A stretch of DNA of 64,000 nt from Dolichospermum sp. DET69 (GTDB lineage: Bacteria; Cyanobacteriota; Cyanobacteriia; Cyanobacteriales; Nostocaceae): the NCBI GenBank assembly GCA_017355425.1, contig CP070233.1:5575272-5639271 (forward strand), written 5' to 3'. The position numbers were made by a program, and so were the translations under genes. The notes below the pieces were generated by a model, which saw only the letters and a list, made by a program, of their open reading frames with translations, had not been told where the DNA came from and did no database searches. Positions 27,950 through 36,687 of the stretch are shown one piece after another (the first letter of the stretch is position 1; each line of letters opens with the position of its first letter).

Positions 27950-30463
27950 TTGATTCAATCTGAAACCTTAGAATTACTAGAGTGGCCCCGTCTGTGCCAG
28001 CACCTTTCCACCTTTGCGGCGACTAAGTTAGGGTCAATCGTTGCGCGTAACCTGCCGATTCCTGAAACTCAGGCAGAAAGTGAACAGTTATTAGCGCAAA
28101 CCAAAGAAGTTTACGAACTGGAAATTCGTTTACATCCAGGATTATCCTTTGAAGGAATACAAGATATTGGTGATTCCCTAGAACGGGCAGCACTCCAAAG
28201 TATCTTACCTGGAGAGGAACTGTTAGCGATCGCTACCACCCTAGCAGGAACAAGAAATTTACGCCGTGTCATTGATAATCAGGAAAATGTCCCAGTTTTA
28301 GCCGATTTAGTGGCGCAATTGCGGACTTACCCAGAATTAGAACAGGAAATCCACCGTTGTATTGATGAACGCGGGCAAGTAACTGACCGCGCAAGTCAGA
28401 AAATGGGGGAAATTCGGGTAGAATTGCGGAAAGTCCGCAGCCAAATTACTCAAAAACTCCAAAATATTATCCAAGCCAAATCGGGGGCAATTCAAGAACA
28501 GTTAATTACCCAAAGAAGCGATCGCTTTGTCATCCCCGTGAAAGCCCCCCAAAAGGACGCAGTTCCCGGCATCGTTCACGACACCTCAACCAGTGGCGCA
28601 ACCCTATATATAGAGCCAAACAGTGTCGTCCCCTTGGGTAATCAACTCCGGCAAATTATCAGAAAAGAACAAACTGAAGCCGAAGCAATTCGCCGGACTT
28701 TAACGGATAAAGTAGCAGAAGTTACCCCAGATTTAGAAAGGTTATTAGCCATTGTCACCACCTTAGATTTGGCAGTTGCGAAATCTCGTTATAGTCTGTG
28801 GATAGGTTCTAACCCCCCGCGTTTTGTCAATCGGGAAGACAATGAAATTATCACCTTGCGAAATCTGCGCCACCCGTTGTTAGTATGGCAACAGCAGCAC
28901 GAACAAGGAAATCCCGTAATTCCCGTAGATTTATTAATCAGTCCCCAAATTCGGGTAGTCACAATTACCGGACCGAATACAGGGGGAAAAACTGTAACAT
29001 TAAAAACCTTGGGATTAGCCGCTATCATGGCAAAAGTGGGTTTATTTGTTCCTGCCCGTGAACCCGTAGAAATGCCGTGGTTTTCGCAAGTTTTAGCTGA
29101 TATTGGCGATGAACAATCTTTACAACAAAGTTTATCTACATTCTCAGGACATATTCGCCGCATTAGTCGAATATTAGAAGCATTGGAGGAGTCAGGAGGT
29201 AGGGGCGCAGGGCCTGCGCCCAGTCAAAAATCAGAGGAAGAGGGAACTCCTGAATCTTTCTCCCAGAAATTTCAGGGCGCAGGGCCTGCGCCCAGTCAAA
29301 AATCAGAGGAAGAGGGAATAAAACTACCAATTACCCATTCCCAATCCCTGGTATTACTGGATGAAGTTGGTGCAGGTACAGATCCGGTTGAAGGTAGTGC
29401 ATTAGCGATCGCTCTACTTAAATACCTTGCCAACCATACCCAGCTAACAATGGCTAGTACCCACTTTGGCGAACTCAAAGCCCTCAAATACGAAGATACC
29501 CGCTTTGAAAATGCTTCCGTAGAATTTAACGAAACCACTCTTTCACCTACTTATCGGCTGTTGTGGGGGATTCCTGGTCGTTCTAATGCCTTGAGTATTG
29601 CCTTGCGTTTAGGGTTAAAACCAGAAGTAGTAGCCGAGGCAAAAACTCAAGTTGGAGAAGCCACAGACGAAGTAAACCAAGTCATTGCTGGTTTAGAAGC
29701 CCAACGCCGCAATCAAGAAACCAAAGCCGCTGAAGCCCAAAGTTTATTACGTCAAGCCGAAAAATTATATAAAGAAGTTTCTGACAAAGCCACCGCTTTA
29801 GAAGCCAGAGAAAAAGATTTACGCGCTTCTCAAGAAATCGCCGTTGCCCAAGCAATTACCCAAGCCAAAGGGGAAATTGCCCAAGTTATCCGCCGCTTGC
29901 AAAAAGGCACAGCCAACGCCCAAGATGCCCAACAAGCCACCGCATCTATTAATCAAATTGCCCAGAAATATGAACCTGCACCCCCAGCGAAACCTAGTCC
30001 TGGGTTTATGCCCAAAGTAGGTGATCGCGTGCGAATTCCCAAATTAGGGCAAACCGCTGAAGTTTTAACAATTCCCAATGCTGAAGGCAATTTTACCATT
30101 CGCTTTGGCATCATGAAAATGACGGTTCAACTCCAAGACATAGAATCACTAGATGGACAAAAACCCGAACCCATAGTTAAATCTAAACCAGCCCCAGCCG
30201 TAGTTCCACCCCCACCAGCCCCAGCAATTCGTACCTCTAAAAATACTGTAGATTTGCGCGGAAAAAGAGTATCTGATGCCGAATATATCTTAGATAAAGC
30301 CATCTCTGAAGCCGATGGACCCCTATGGATTATTCATGGACACGGTACTGGTAAACTTAAACAAGGGGTTCACGCTTTCTTACAACAACATCCCAGAGTT
30401 ACAAACTACGAACCCGCAGAACAATCTGATGGTGGTACTGGTGTCACAATTGCTCATATTTAA
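27950..30463 (+). CDS. mutS2: MutS2 (endonuclease MutS2 / ribosome-rescue Smr ATPase)
   Basis: MutS2 proteins suppress recombination in some bacteria and split collided ribosomes in others. The 837 residues hold the core/lever domains, Walker A ITGPNTGGKTVTLKT near residue 340, STFSGHIRRI, Walker B LVLLDEVGAGTDPVEG near 466, a coiled-coil clamp region, a KOW-like segment (GDRVRIPKLGQTAEVL) and a C-terminal Smr domain (VDLRGKRVSDAEYIL ... IIHGHGTGKLKQGV). Odd feature: residues about 417-460 between signature and Walker B are two copies of a repeat-derived GAGPAPSQKSEEEG sequence. The start is TTG 27950; no closer ATG restores the conserved N-terminus. Confidence 0.95.
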   Translation: MIQSETLELLEWPRLCQHLSTFAATKLGSIVARNLPIPETQAESEQLLAQTKEVYELEIRLHPGLSFEGIQDIGDSLERAALQSILPGEELLAIATTLAGTRNLRRVIDNQENVPVLADLVAQLRTYPELEQEIHRCIDERGQVTDRASQKMGEIRVELRKVRSQITQKLQNIIQAKSGAIQEQLITQRSDRFVIPVKAPQKDAVPGIVHDTSTSGATLYIEPNSVVPLGNQLRQIIRKEQTEAEAIRRTLTDKVAEVTPDLERLLAIVTTLDLAVAKSRYSLWIGSNPPRFVNREDNEIITLRNLRHPLLVWQQQHEQGNPVIPVDLLISPQIRVVTITGPNTGGKTVTLKTLGLAAIMAKVGLFVPAREPVEMPWFSQVLADIGDEQSLQQSLSTFSGHIRRISRILEALEESGGRGAGPAPSQKSEEEGTPESFSQKFQGAGPAPSQKSEEEGIKLPITHSQSLVLLDEVGAGTDPVEGSALAIALLKYLANHTQLTMASTHFGELKALKYEDTRFENASVEFNETTLSPTYRLLWGIPGRSNALSIALRLGLKPEVVAEAKTQVGEATDEVNQVIAGLEAQRRNQETKAAEAQSLLRQAEKLYKEVSDKATALEAREKDLRASQEIAVAQAITQAKGEIAQVIRRLQKGTANAQDAQQATASINQIAQKYEPAPPAKPSPGFMPKVGDRVRIPKLGQTAEVLTIPNAEGNFTIRFGIMKMTVQLQDIESLDGQKPEPIVKSKPAPAVVPPPPAPAIRTSKNTVDLRGKRVSDAEYILDKAISEADGPLWIIHGHGTGKLKQGVHAFLQQHPRVTNYEPAEQSDGGTGVTIAHI
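29203..29317. repeat. Duplicated 43-bp GC-rich repeat inside mutS2
   Basis: gggcgcagggcctgcgccca, a palindrome, plus gtcaaaaatcagaggaag occurs at 29203-29245 and 29275-29317 (offset 72 bp, in frame). A related palindrome gggcgcaagccctgcgcccc lies between genes at about 49480-49497. It looks like a dispersed hairpin element that landed in the gene and was then duplicated. Confidence 0.85.
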
Positions 30464-30469
30464 AGGGAA

Positions 30470-30725
30470 CAGGTAATAGGTAATAGGTAATAGGTAATAG
30501 GTAATAGGTAATAGGTAATAGGTCATAGGTCATAGGTCATAGGTCATAGGTAATAGGTAATAGGTCATAGGTAATAGGTAATAATTTTTTTATGACCACT
30601 GACCACTGACCACTGACCACTGACCACTGACCACTGACCACTGACCACTGACCACTGACCACTGACCACTGACTACTGACCACTGACCACTGACCACTGA
30701 CCACTGACCACTGACCAATGACTAA
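30470..30725. repeat. Two adjacent heptamer arrays: (ggtaata)n and (tgaccac)n
   Basis: Roughly 30470-30588 is (aggtaat) with interspersed (aggtcat) variants, about 17 units. Roughly 30592-30722 is (tgaccac), about 18 units with two point variants. These STRR arrays separate mutS2 from the DUF3038 gene. The second array is the longest heptamer tract in the window. Confidence 0.92.
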
Positions 30726-30782
30726 TAACTAATCTCGTTTCCAAATAAGTAACAGTCACAGCTTCTTTCAGCCTAATCATCT

Positions 30783-31385
30783 ATGCTAAAAGTTATGCAC
30801 TCAACCGCTAAATCCACTATACCAAAATCACCTTGGGAGGATTTAAGCCAAATCCCCGCCCCAAACACAATTCAATGGGAAAATATTAAAACTCAGTTAG
30901 ATTTAGTGCTAATAGCCCTAGAAAGTCTAACTGGAATTGGTTCAGAAGCAATGCTGTCAGCCGCAGTTAATCTCAACCTAGAATCAAAAGTACCAGATCG
31001 GGTGGCTTTATGGCGATTGCGGCAATCGAATCCTCTTCGCAAAAGTCAAGGAGGACGAAAAAAGTTAGACGTAGAAGAAGCTCGATCTCTAGTTCTAATT
31101 ATCTGTCATCTCGCCAAACAGCACCAAGAAATAATTCGCCGAGCTGTAGGTTTACTAGAACAAATGACAGCAAATAAACAGAAACCTCACCAAACTGCGT
31201 TATTGGGAGACTATATAGATGCTTTTTGTAATACTTACCAAGAACGTATGGAAGAAGAAGAAACAACCTCAACAGATTTACTTAGCCACTTAGCCCTAAA
31301 ACTGTTAATAAATTTACTTTTTTATAGTGCCTCTGGTGGACACCGCCGTTTGTGGTTAGCGCTCATAGATCCTTCCGCAAAATAA
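30783..31385 (+). CDS. DUF3038 family protein
   Basis: A 200-residue soluble helical protein of a cyanobacteria-restricted family recognised from its overall pattern (WENIKTQLDLVLIALESL, DRVALWRLRQSNPLRK, LSHLALKLLINLLFYSASGG). No catalytic motif is evident. It is followed after 71 bp by a DUF4335 gene, the usual partner, so the pair probably acts together. The first Met may be one of two (MLKVM). Function unknown. Confidence 0.8.
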   Translation: MLKVMHSTAKSTIPKSPWEDLSQIPAPNTIQWENIKTQLDLVLIALESLTGIGSEAMLSAAVNLNLESKVPDRVALWRLRQSNPLRKSQGGRKKLDVEEARSLVLIICHLAKQHQEIIRRAVGLLEQMTANKQKPHQTALLGDYIDAFCNTYQERMEEEETTSTDLLSHLALKLLINLLFYSASGGHRRLWLALIDPSAK

Positions 31386-31456
31386 TTTTCGATTTTCGAT
31401 TTCCATTCTCAATCTAAAATCCAAAATTCCCTATTTTTTTCTTTGCAATTGTTGTT

Positions 31457-33019
31457 ATGTCTCCATCAAATTCTGTCATTCGTCGCTACACCCCCCCGAC
31501 TTGCACACTAGAAATATCGGCGCAAAACTCCCCCTTGTCCCGCTGGACAGATACACCCATTATTAATGATCTCAGTTTTCGCCTGCAATTTGATGATCCA
31601 CGACTAGCAGAAGAACAGAAAATTCTCATTGAAGGTGATCACCAGCAACTAGAAGTTTTATGTAATATCGTTACCACTTATATTCAAAAACTTCTGCAAC
31701 AATCTGTTGAAGATTTTAGTATTACCTTATCAGAAAATAATCATCCCAATACAGAATCAGAAGCAGAATTACAAGACATTCCTCCTAGTGTCTTTCCTAC
31801 CCAGAATTTATCATCCTTTAAAACTCAAACTGCCCAAACAAAAGTTTATTTAGAACCTAGTCATAATTTAACTCACAAACTCTATTTTGGTGATCTTGTT
31901 AACCAGACATCTGGACAGCTAATTGAACTGAGTTTGCTGCAACTATTTGATTTAGCAACAGCTTTAGATGAATACTCATCTGATATGCTTGTCCTACCAA
32001 CTACCAGTCATCAAACTGTTAGTCCAAATCTACCTAAGTGGGCACCTATAGCTGCCGTTTTAGTATTAGCAGCAGGTTTAACACCATTTACCTGGCAATA
32101 TGCCAGCAATATTCAGAAAAATCGGCAAAAAGTAGCAAAAAATACTCCTGAATCCCTAAAACCAATTGCGATAGCACCTTCTTTACAAGACGCTACACCA
32201 ACACCGTCATTTAATTTAATCACTCCTCAACCCCAACTGACACCACCACTTCCTAACTTTAGTACCCCTGCACCACCGCTGTCCTTTCCTAATGCAACTA
32301 TTCCTGCGGCACCAACAACAAAATCTCAGCCTCCCTTAACCATACCTGCCGATATTTCTGCCAATCCTCTGACTCCGCAAATTCCCCCATCCGGGACAAT
32401 ACTTAATTCTGATGGTACTATAGTCACAGGGCTTAAACCTAAGTCTCCCAAGATTCTGGCTAAAAAAGGGATTAATACCACTAAATCTCAGAATTTGCCA
32501 TCTAATCCTTCCCAACCATCTCCGTCTATTGCTACTCTCCCCAACAACAATTTTAGTAATATTCCTAACCCAATGCCCACGCCTCCTGCCGTGGAATTAC
32601 CGTCAGATATTATAGGAAATACCCTCCCCAATCAGGCATCTCCGGCGGAAAATCAAGATAATTCAGCGAGTAAATTAAGAACTGCAACTAAAACCACTTC
32701 AGGTACAGAAGTTCCTAATAATAATAAGACTTTATTTGATACTCCCCAAGTAGCAGAAGCCAGAGAATACCTCAACAAGCGTTGGCAACCACCAACTGGA
32801 CTTTCTCAAACTCTAGAATATAGTTTAACATTGGGAGTTGATGGCACAATTGAAAGAATTTTGCCCTTAAATCAAGTTGCCAGACAATACATTGATAGTA
32901 GTGGCATTCCACAAATTGGTAAACCTTTTGTTTCTACTAATAAATCTGGGCAAAACGTAAGGGTACGAGTTATCCTTAGTCCTGATAGTAAGGTACAAAC
33001 ATTTCCAGAAACACCATAA
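31457..33019 (+). CDS. DUF4335 family protein with one membrane segment
   Basis: A 520-residue protein. Residues 1-175 form the DUF4335 domain (NSVIRRYTPPTCTLEI, SPLSRWTD, LSFRLQFDDPR, LVNQTSGQLIELSLLQLFDL). A single transmembrane helix follows near residues 195-210 (APIAAVLVLAAGLTPFTW), then about 200 low-complexity Pro/Thr/Ser residues and a small C-terminal domain (LEYSLTLGVDGTIERILPLN). The layout suggests a cytoplasmic N-terminus and a periplasmic C-terminus spanned by a Pro-rich linker, as in TonB or cell-envelope linkers; that is inference. It pairs with the upstream DUF3038 gene. Confidence 0.8.
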   Translation: MSPSNSVIRRYTPPTCTLEISAQNSPLSRWTDTPIINDLSFRLQFDDPRLAEEQKILIEGDHQQLEVLCNIVTTYIQKLLQQSVEDFSITLSENNHPNTESEAELQDIPPSVFPTQNLSSFKTQTAQTKVYLEPSHNLTHKLYFGDLVNQTSGQLIELSLLQLFDLATALDEYSSDMLVLPTTSHQTVSPNLPKWAPIAAVLVLAAGLTPFTWQYASNIQKNRQKVAKNTPESLKPIAIAPSLQDATPTPSFNLITPQPQLTPPLPNFSTPAPPLSFPNATIPAAPTTKSQPPLTIPADISANPLTPQIPPSGTILNSDGTIVTGLKPKSPKILAKKGINTTKSQNLPSNPSQPSPSIATLPNNNFSNIPNPMPTPPAVELPSDIIGNTLPNQASPAENQDNSASKLRTATKTTSGTEVPNNNKTLFDTPQVAEAREYLNKRWQPPTGLSQTLEYSLTLGVDGTIERILPLNQVARQYIDSSGIPQIGKPFVSTNKSGQNVRVRVILSPDSKVQTFPETP

Positions 33020-33723
33020 AATATTAGTAGGGTGGGCATTGCCCACCATCAATAATATTCAATAAGTACCATCAATAAATAGGGCTTGCTGAAATAAATT
33101 TGAAGAAGGAGTCACCGAGTCAGTAGCCACCGAGTCAGAATCAATCAGTCGAGGATTCAGACCTGCGACTGATTAAAGACCACCAAATCTGCGATTTAGT
33201 GGGGGTGCAAAAACGCCGGTTATTCATCCGCCACTCGCACAGAATACCCAACTGAATTCTGACTCTGTGACTCCTGAATTCTGTTTGATAAAATAATATT
33301 TTTGACTATGGTGGGCTAGAAGTCCACCCCACAATAAGTATAATACAGCACTTCCTGCTGTTATGAGGTACATCATAGCCCCCTCCTTGTCTGCCAAGTC
33401 TAGCCCTATTATAAATCTCAATTTCAGAGGGAACAGGGAACAGGAAAAACTCATGTTTAAAAACATGAGATTGAAATAATGACACTGTTTTTTTTCGGGC
33501 TACGCATCTTAAAAAACATCTTTTTTTTGACTGAAGCTCTAAACTGGTGCAAATGAGTGTTTCTTATTTCCAGTTAAGAGTTCCCTTCTTTTGTAAAAAA
33601 CCTACACCTGTCAGGGTTGGGGTTCATTTTTATACACAATTAATTAGAAACTTTTTAAGTATAGAAATATTATATTATGAAGGATAAAAAAGATTTAAAA
33701 TATAAAAAATATTTTTAGGCAAA
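33020..33723. other. Repeat-filled intergenic region
   Basis: No gene is supported. It contains the tggtgggcaatgccca-type hairpin at about 33030-33047 and a split copy of the acagcacttcctgctgttat repeat (left part 33346-33392, right end near 33617). Between the two parts are atgtttaaaaacat (about 33452-33465) and a cgggctacgcatctt fragment resembling the 93-bp MITE interior. The arrangement suggests one element inserted into another. Confidence 0.55.
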
Positions 33724-34185
33724 GTGACTCAAACAGTTGTCAATCACAATGCGATTATGCCACAAATCACGTATTATTCCCTCCTAGAACTGCATCCTTC
33801 AGCATCAGTAATTGATATCCGTCGGGCTTATCGAGAACTCAGTAAACTCTATCATCCAGATACGACAGAATTACCTGCTAATATCGCTACTAATCAATTT
33901 CGGCAAATCAACGAAGCCTATGCTACCCTTAGTAACCCAGAACAGCGGTTAAGCTATGATTTAAAAATTGGCTATTCCCGTTTTGGTATAATTCAAGTCC
34001 CACATGATTTAAACCACCCCGCGCATAAGCCCTACGATTTTTCCAAATCAATGTATCTAGATGCAAGCGAGCGCCCTCTATCTTCTGGGGAAATATTTGT
34101 ATTATTTATTTTGGGGTTGACCATTGTTGGTTGTATGCTATTAGCGATAGCGATCGCTATCCTCCGTGGAGAAGCAATTAATTAA
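33724..34185 (+). CDS. J-domain protein with C-terminal membrane anchor
   Basis: A 153-residue protein from GTG 33724, or 142 from ATG 33757, which begins just before the J domain and is equally plausible. The J domain (residues 16-80) has YYSLLELHPSASVIDIRRAY, the HPD motif in LYHPDTTEL and INEAYATLSNPEQRLSYD. A hydrophobic helix (EIFVLFILGLTIVGCMLLAI) lies near the C-terminus. It should recruit DnaK to a membrane. It is followed after 45 bp by a DUF3143 gene on the same strand, a pairing I expect to be conserved. Confidence 0.88.
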   Translation: MTQTVVNHNAIMPQITYYSLLELHPSASVIDIRRAYRELSKLYHPDTTELPANIATNQFRQINEAYATLSNPEQRLSYDLKIGYSRFGIIQVPHDLNHPAHKPYDFSKSMYLDASERPLSSGEIFVLFILGLTIVGCMLLAIAIAILRGEAIN

Positions 34186-34230
34186 ACTCAACTTCCCACC
34201 TCTAAAATAACCAATAATTTTGAATTACTT

Positions 34231-34497
34231 ATGCTTCCCGCCGATAAACCCCTATATAGTCATCCTTTACCACAAATCGAAGAATGGCTAAAAAACCAAG
34301 GTTGTGAACAAGACGAAACCCAGCTACATTGTTGGCACATAGAACGATCTAGCTGGGAAGCAGAACTTTGGTTAGATACTGAACAAATTACCGTTCGGTA
34401 TTCCCAATCAGGAGAAAATACTCAAGATATTCAACGTTCCTTTAAATATTCCCTGAGTCGGGAAGATATTGAACAAGCCGTTTTTGCTGGTCCCTAA
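34231..34497 (+). CDS. DUF3143 family protein
   Basis: An 88-residue soluble protein of a cyanobacterial/plastid family. The pattern PLYSHPLPQIEEWLKNQGCEQ, then LHCWHIERSSWEAELWLD and YSLSREDIEQAVFAGP is characteristic. No catalytic residues are evident. It sits directly behind the J-domain gene, suggesting a shared role in a chaperone or thylakoid process. Function not established. Confidence 0.85.
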   Translation: MLPADKPLYSHPLPQIEEWLKNQGCEQDETQLHCWHIERSSWEAELWLDTEQITVRYSQSGENTQDIQRSFKYSLSREDIEQAVFAGP

Positions 34498-34545
34498 TCT
34501 AATTTTGGATTTTGGATTCATTACCAATTACCAATTACCAATCCC

Positions 34546-35295
34546 CTAAATTTTCCCAAAACGGCGTTCTCGTTGTTGATAAGTAGATAAAGCTCGATGA
34601 AACTCATGACGGTCAAAGTCAGGCCAGAGAGCATCAGTAATATAAATTTCTCCATAGGCCATTTGCCAAAGTAAGAAATTTGATAATCGCATTTCTCCAC
34701 TGGTACGAATTAATAAATCTGGATCTGCCAATCCGGCTGTATATAAATGAGATTCAAATACTGCTTCTGAGATTTCTTCAGGCTTGAGTAAACCTGCTTT
34801 GACCTTTTGGGCGATCGCTCGACAAGCTTGTAAAATCTCTTGCCTACCGCCATAATTAGTAGCAATAGTAAACAGGATACTGCGATTATCCTGAGTTTCT
34901 GCCATAGAAAGAGAGATTTCTGCCTGAAGTGCCTGTGGCAAAGCTGACAAATTACCCACAAACTGAATTCGCACATTTTCTTCCATCATTTCCCGCAGTT
35001 CTTGCCGCAGAACTCGCTGGAATAGAGTCATTAAAAATTCTACTTCTTCCTCTGGTCTTTTCCAGTTTTCTGTAGAAAAAGCATAGGCAGTTAGTGCTTT
35101 AATTCCCCAATCTTTACAACATTGTAGTAAATCCTTAAGAGCATTTACACCGGCTTTATGACCCATAATCCGGGGTAAACCTTGACGTTTTGCCCATCGG
35201 CCATTGCCATCCATAATTACGGCAACGTGCTGTGGTAGTAATTCTGGTTTTAAATCAGGGGGTAAATATTGTAATTCAGTTTGTTGTGTTGTCAT
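34546..35295 (-). CDS. uppS: Isoprenyl transferase (undecaprenyl diphosphate synthase type)
   Basis: A cis-prenyltransferase that condenses IPP onto FPP to make the C55 lipid carrier for peptidoglycan and polysaccharide assembly. 249 residues with [20 protein letters not shown] (catalytic Asp and P-loop), [44 protein letters not shown] and the final [21 protein letters not shown]. Its ATG overlaps the cdaA stop by 4 bp, so the two are translationally coupled. Full length. Confidence 0.96.
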   Translation of the reverse strand: MTTQQTELQYLPPDLKPELLPQHVAVIMDGNGRWAKRQGLPRIMGHKAGVNALKDLLQCCKDWGIKALTAYAFSTENWKRPEEEVEFLMTLFQRVLRQELREMMEENVRIQFVGNLSALPQALQAEISLSMAETQDNRSILFTIATNYGGRQEILQACRAIAQKVKAGLLKPEEISEAVFESHLYTAGLADPDLLIRTSGEMRLSNFLLWQMAYGEIYITDALWPDFDRHEFHRALSTYQQRERRFGKI

Positions 35296-36245
35296 TTTTT
35301 ATCTTGAGAAGCGGTCGTACCCCTACGGGTAGCGTGTCGAAGACAAGGTAATCCCAGTAACCGGGAAATTAATTTTAGTGATTGATCACGAAGTTGACGA
35401 ACTAAACCTAAAAGACCAGGTGCATGAGCTTCCCGATCTACAGTTGGGGAAAATCGAGTCTCTAAAGACTCTTTGAGCTTTTTAATAGTTAGTGGTCTAT
35501 ATAGAGTTCCTTTTTCCGCTAAGGAAATAGAACCCGTTTCTTCAGATACAACAACACAAATACAATTTTCAACCCTTTCAGTAATTCCCATTGCTGCCCG
35601 ATGGCGTGTTCCCAACTGGCGCGAGGCAGTACGTCCTGACAGTGGTAAAATTATACCAGATGATACAATCCGTGAACCACGAATTAACGTTGCTCCATCA
35701 TGTAACAAAGTTTTCGGCTGAAAAATAGTTTGGATTAGTTCTTTAGAAACTTCAGCATTTAGCTTCACCCCTGGGACTGAGAAATCTTGTTCTTCAATGG
35801 GTCCTGTGGTTTCTAAAATTAGTAAAGCGCCAATACGATTTTTTGATAATTCTTTAACTGCATCAACAATTTCATCAATGACACTATCTGACTTAGGAAT
35901 TGCACTAGCATTGTTACGAAACAACTGCCAAAATTCCCCGCGTCCCAATTGTTCCAAAAAGCGGCGAAATTCTGATTGTAGTGCTACAGCCATAGCCACC
36001 GCACAACCAATCACCAATTTTTCGAGAACAAAATTTAGCAAAGGTAATCCTAATTTGCCACTGAGTGCCGAGCAGAGCATTAAGACTATAAACCCTCGCA
36101 CCATCCATAATGTGCGCCGTTCACTAATAATCACCAGGATCATGTATGTTAGTGCCAGCACCAACATCATGTCCAGAGTCCCAAGGAGCAAGGACTGCGA
36201 CCAATCTCCCAGGTTTATCAGCCATTGCTTCCACCAATCTCTCAT
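35292..36245 (-). CDS. cdaA: Diadenylate cyclase (c-di-AMP synthase, CdaA type)
   Basis: Makes cyclic di-AMP from two ATP. 317 residues: three N-terminal transmembrane helices (residues 15-85), then the DisA_N domain with GALLILE, the catalytic [14 protein letters not shown] and [13 protein letters not shown] (RHR motif). The C-terminal ~60 residues are extra and basic ([16 protein letters not shown] ...). The gene lies between lysA and uppS, a context that ties c-di-AMP synthesis to cell-wall precursor supply; the stop overlaps the uppS start by 4 bp. Confidence 0.95.
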   Translation of the reverse strand: MRDWWKQWLINLGDWSQSLLLGTLDMMLVLALTYMILVIISERRTLWMVRGFIVLMLCSALSGKLGLPLLNFVLEKLVIGCAVAMAVALQSEFRRFLEQLGRGEFWQLFRNNASAIPKSDSVIDEIVDAVKELSKNRIGALLILETTGPIEEQDFSVPGVKLNAEVSKELIQTIFQPKTLLHDGATLIRGSRIVSSGIILPLSGRTASRQLGTRHRAAMGITERVENCICVVVSEETGSISLAEKGTLYRPLTIKKLKESLETRFSPTVDREAHAPGLLGLVRQLRDQSLKLISRLLGLPCLRHATRRGTTASQDKK

Positions 36246-36290
36246 AAGACCTCACGGTATGCGGGAAACTCAGTGGCTTCAGCCCTGAGA
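36243..36290. repeat. Dispersed 50-bp repeat, copy 2
   Basis: cataagacctcacggtatgc followed by gggaaactcagt matches 4741-4790. It begins at the first codon of cdaA (cat at 36243-36245 is the complement of its ATG), so the repeat forms the cdaA leader. Confidence 0.6.
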
Positions 36291-36474
36291 GGGAAGCGAC
36301 ACGAGGGATTATAATCCCCGTGGTATTTTATGTTAAAATCGGATTGTGAGTAAGAACAAAAAACATCTACGCGTTGAAGCATCCTAGTCCAGAGAAATCC
36401 CAGATCCTGTGAAGCAACAGTGAGGTTTTAGTCCTAGCGCAGTATGACAAGAAAGAGCAGGCATTAGTCATTAG

Positions 36475-36626
36475 AGAACTCCACAAAAAAAATGAACTGC
36501 TTGCAGCAGCGCTAGTTCCATGCTATCCAATCTTGGGGGATGGGCATCTGGCCCCTCCTTGTATTATTAACAGGCAAGATGCCTGCAACACAAGAGAATT
36601 TGGGATATTTTTTTATTTGGAAGTCT
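36475..36626. mobile_element. MITE family B, inverted copy
   Basis: The element runs from agaactccacaaaaaaaatg to tatttttttatttggaagtc plus t, the reverse orientation of 60067-60211, with shared inner parts (tatccaatcttggggga, tgggcatctggcccct, caggcaagatgcctgc). About 25 bp of extra sequence (ctgcttgcagcagcg) lies near the left end. It sits between lysA and cdaA. Confidence 0.75.
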
Positions 36627-36687
36627 CTTAGTCATTAGTTCTTAGTTCTTAGTTCTTAGCTAATCACTAATGACCAAGGATTAATAA

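Noticed and set aside
28789-29163. Minus-strand frame opposite mutS2
   Set aside because: Shadow of a well-conserved gene; no start context or family.
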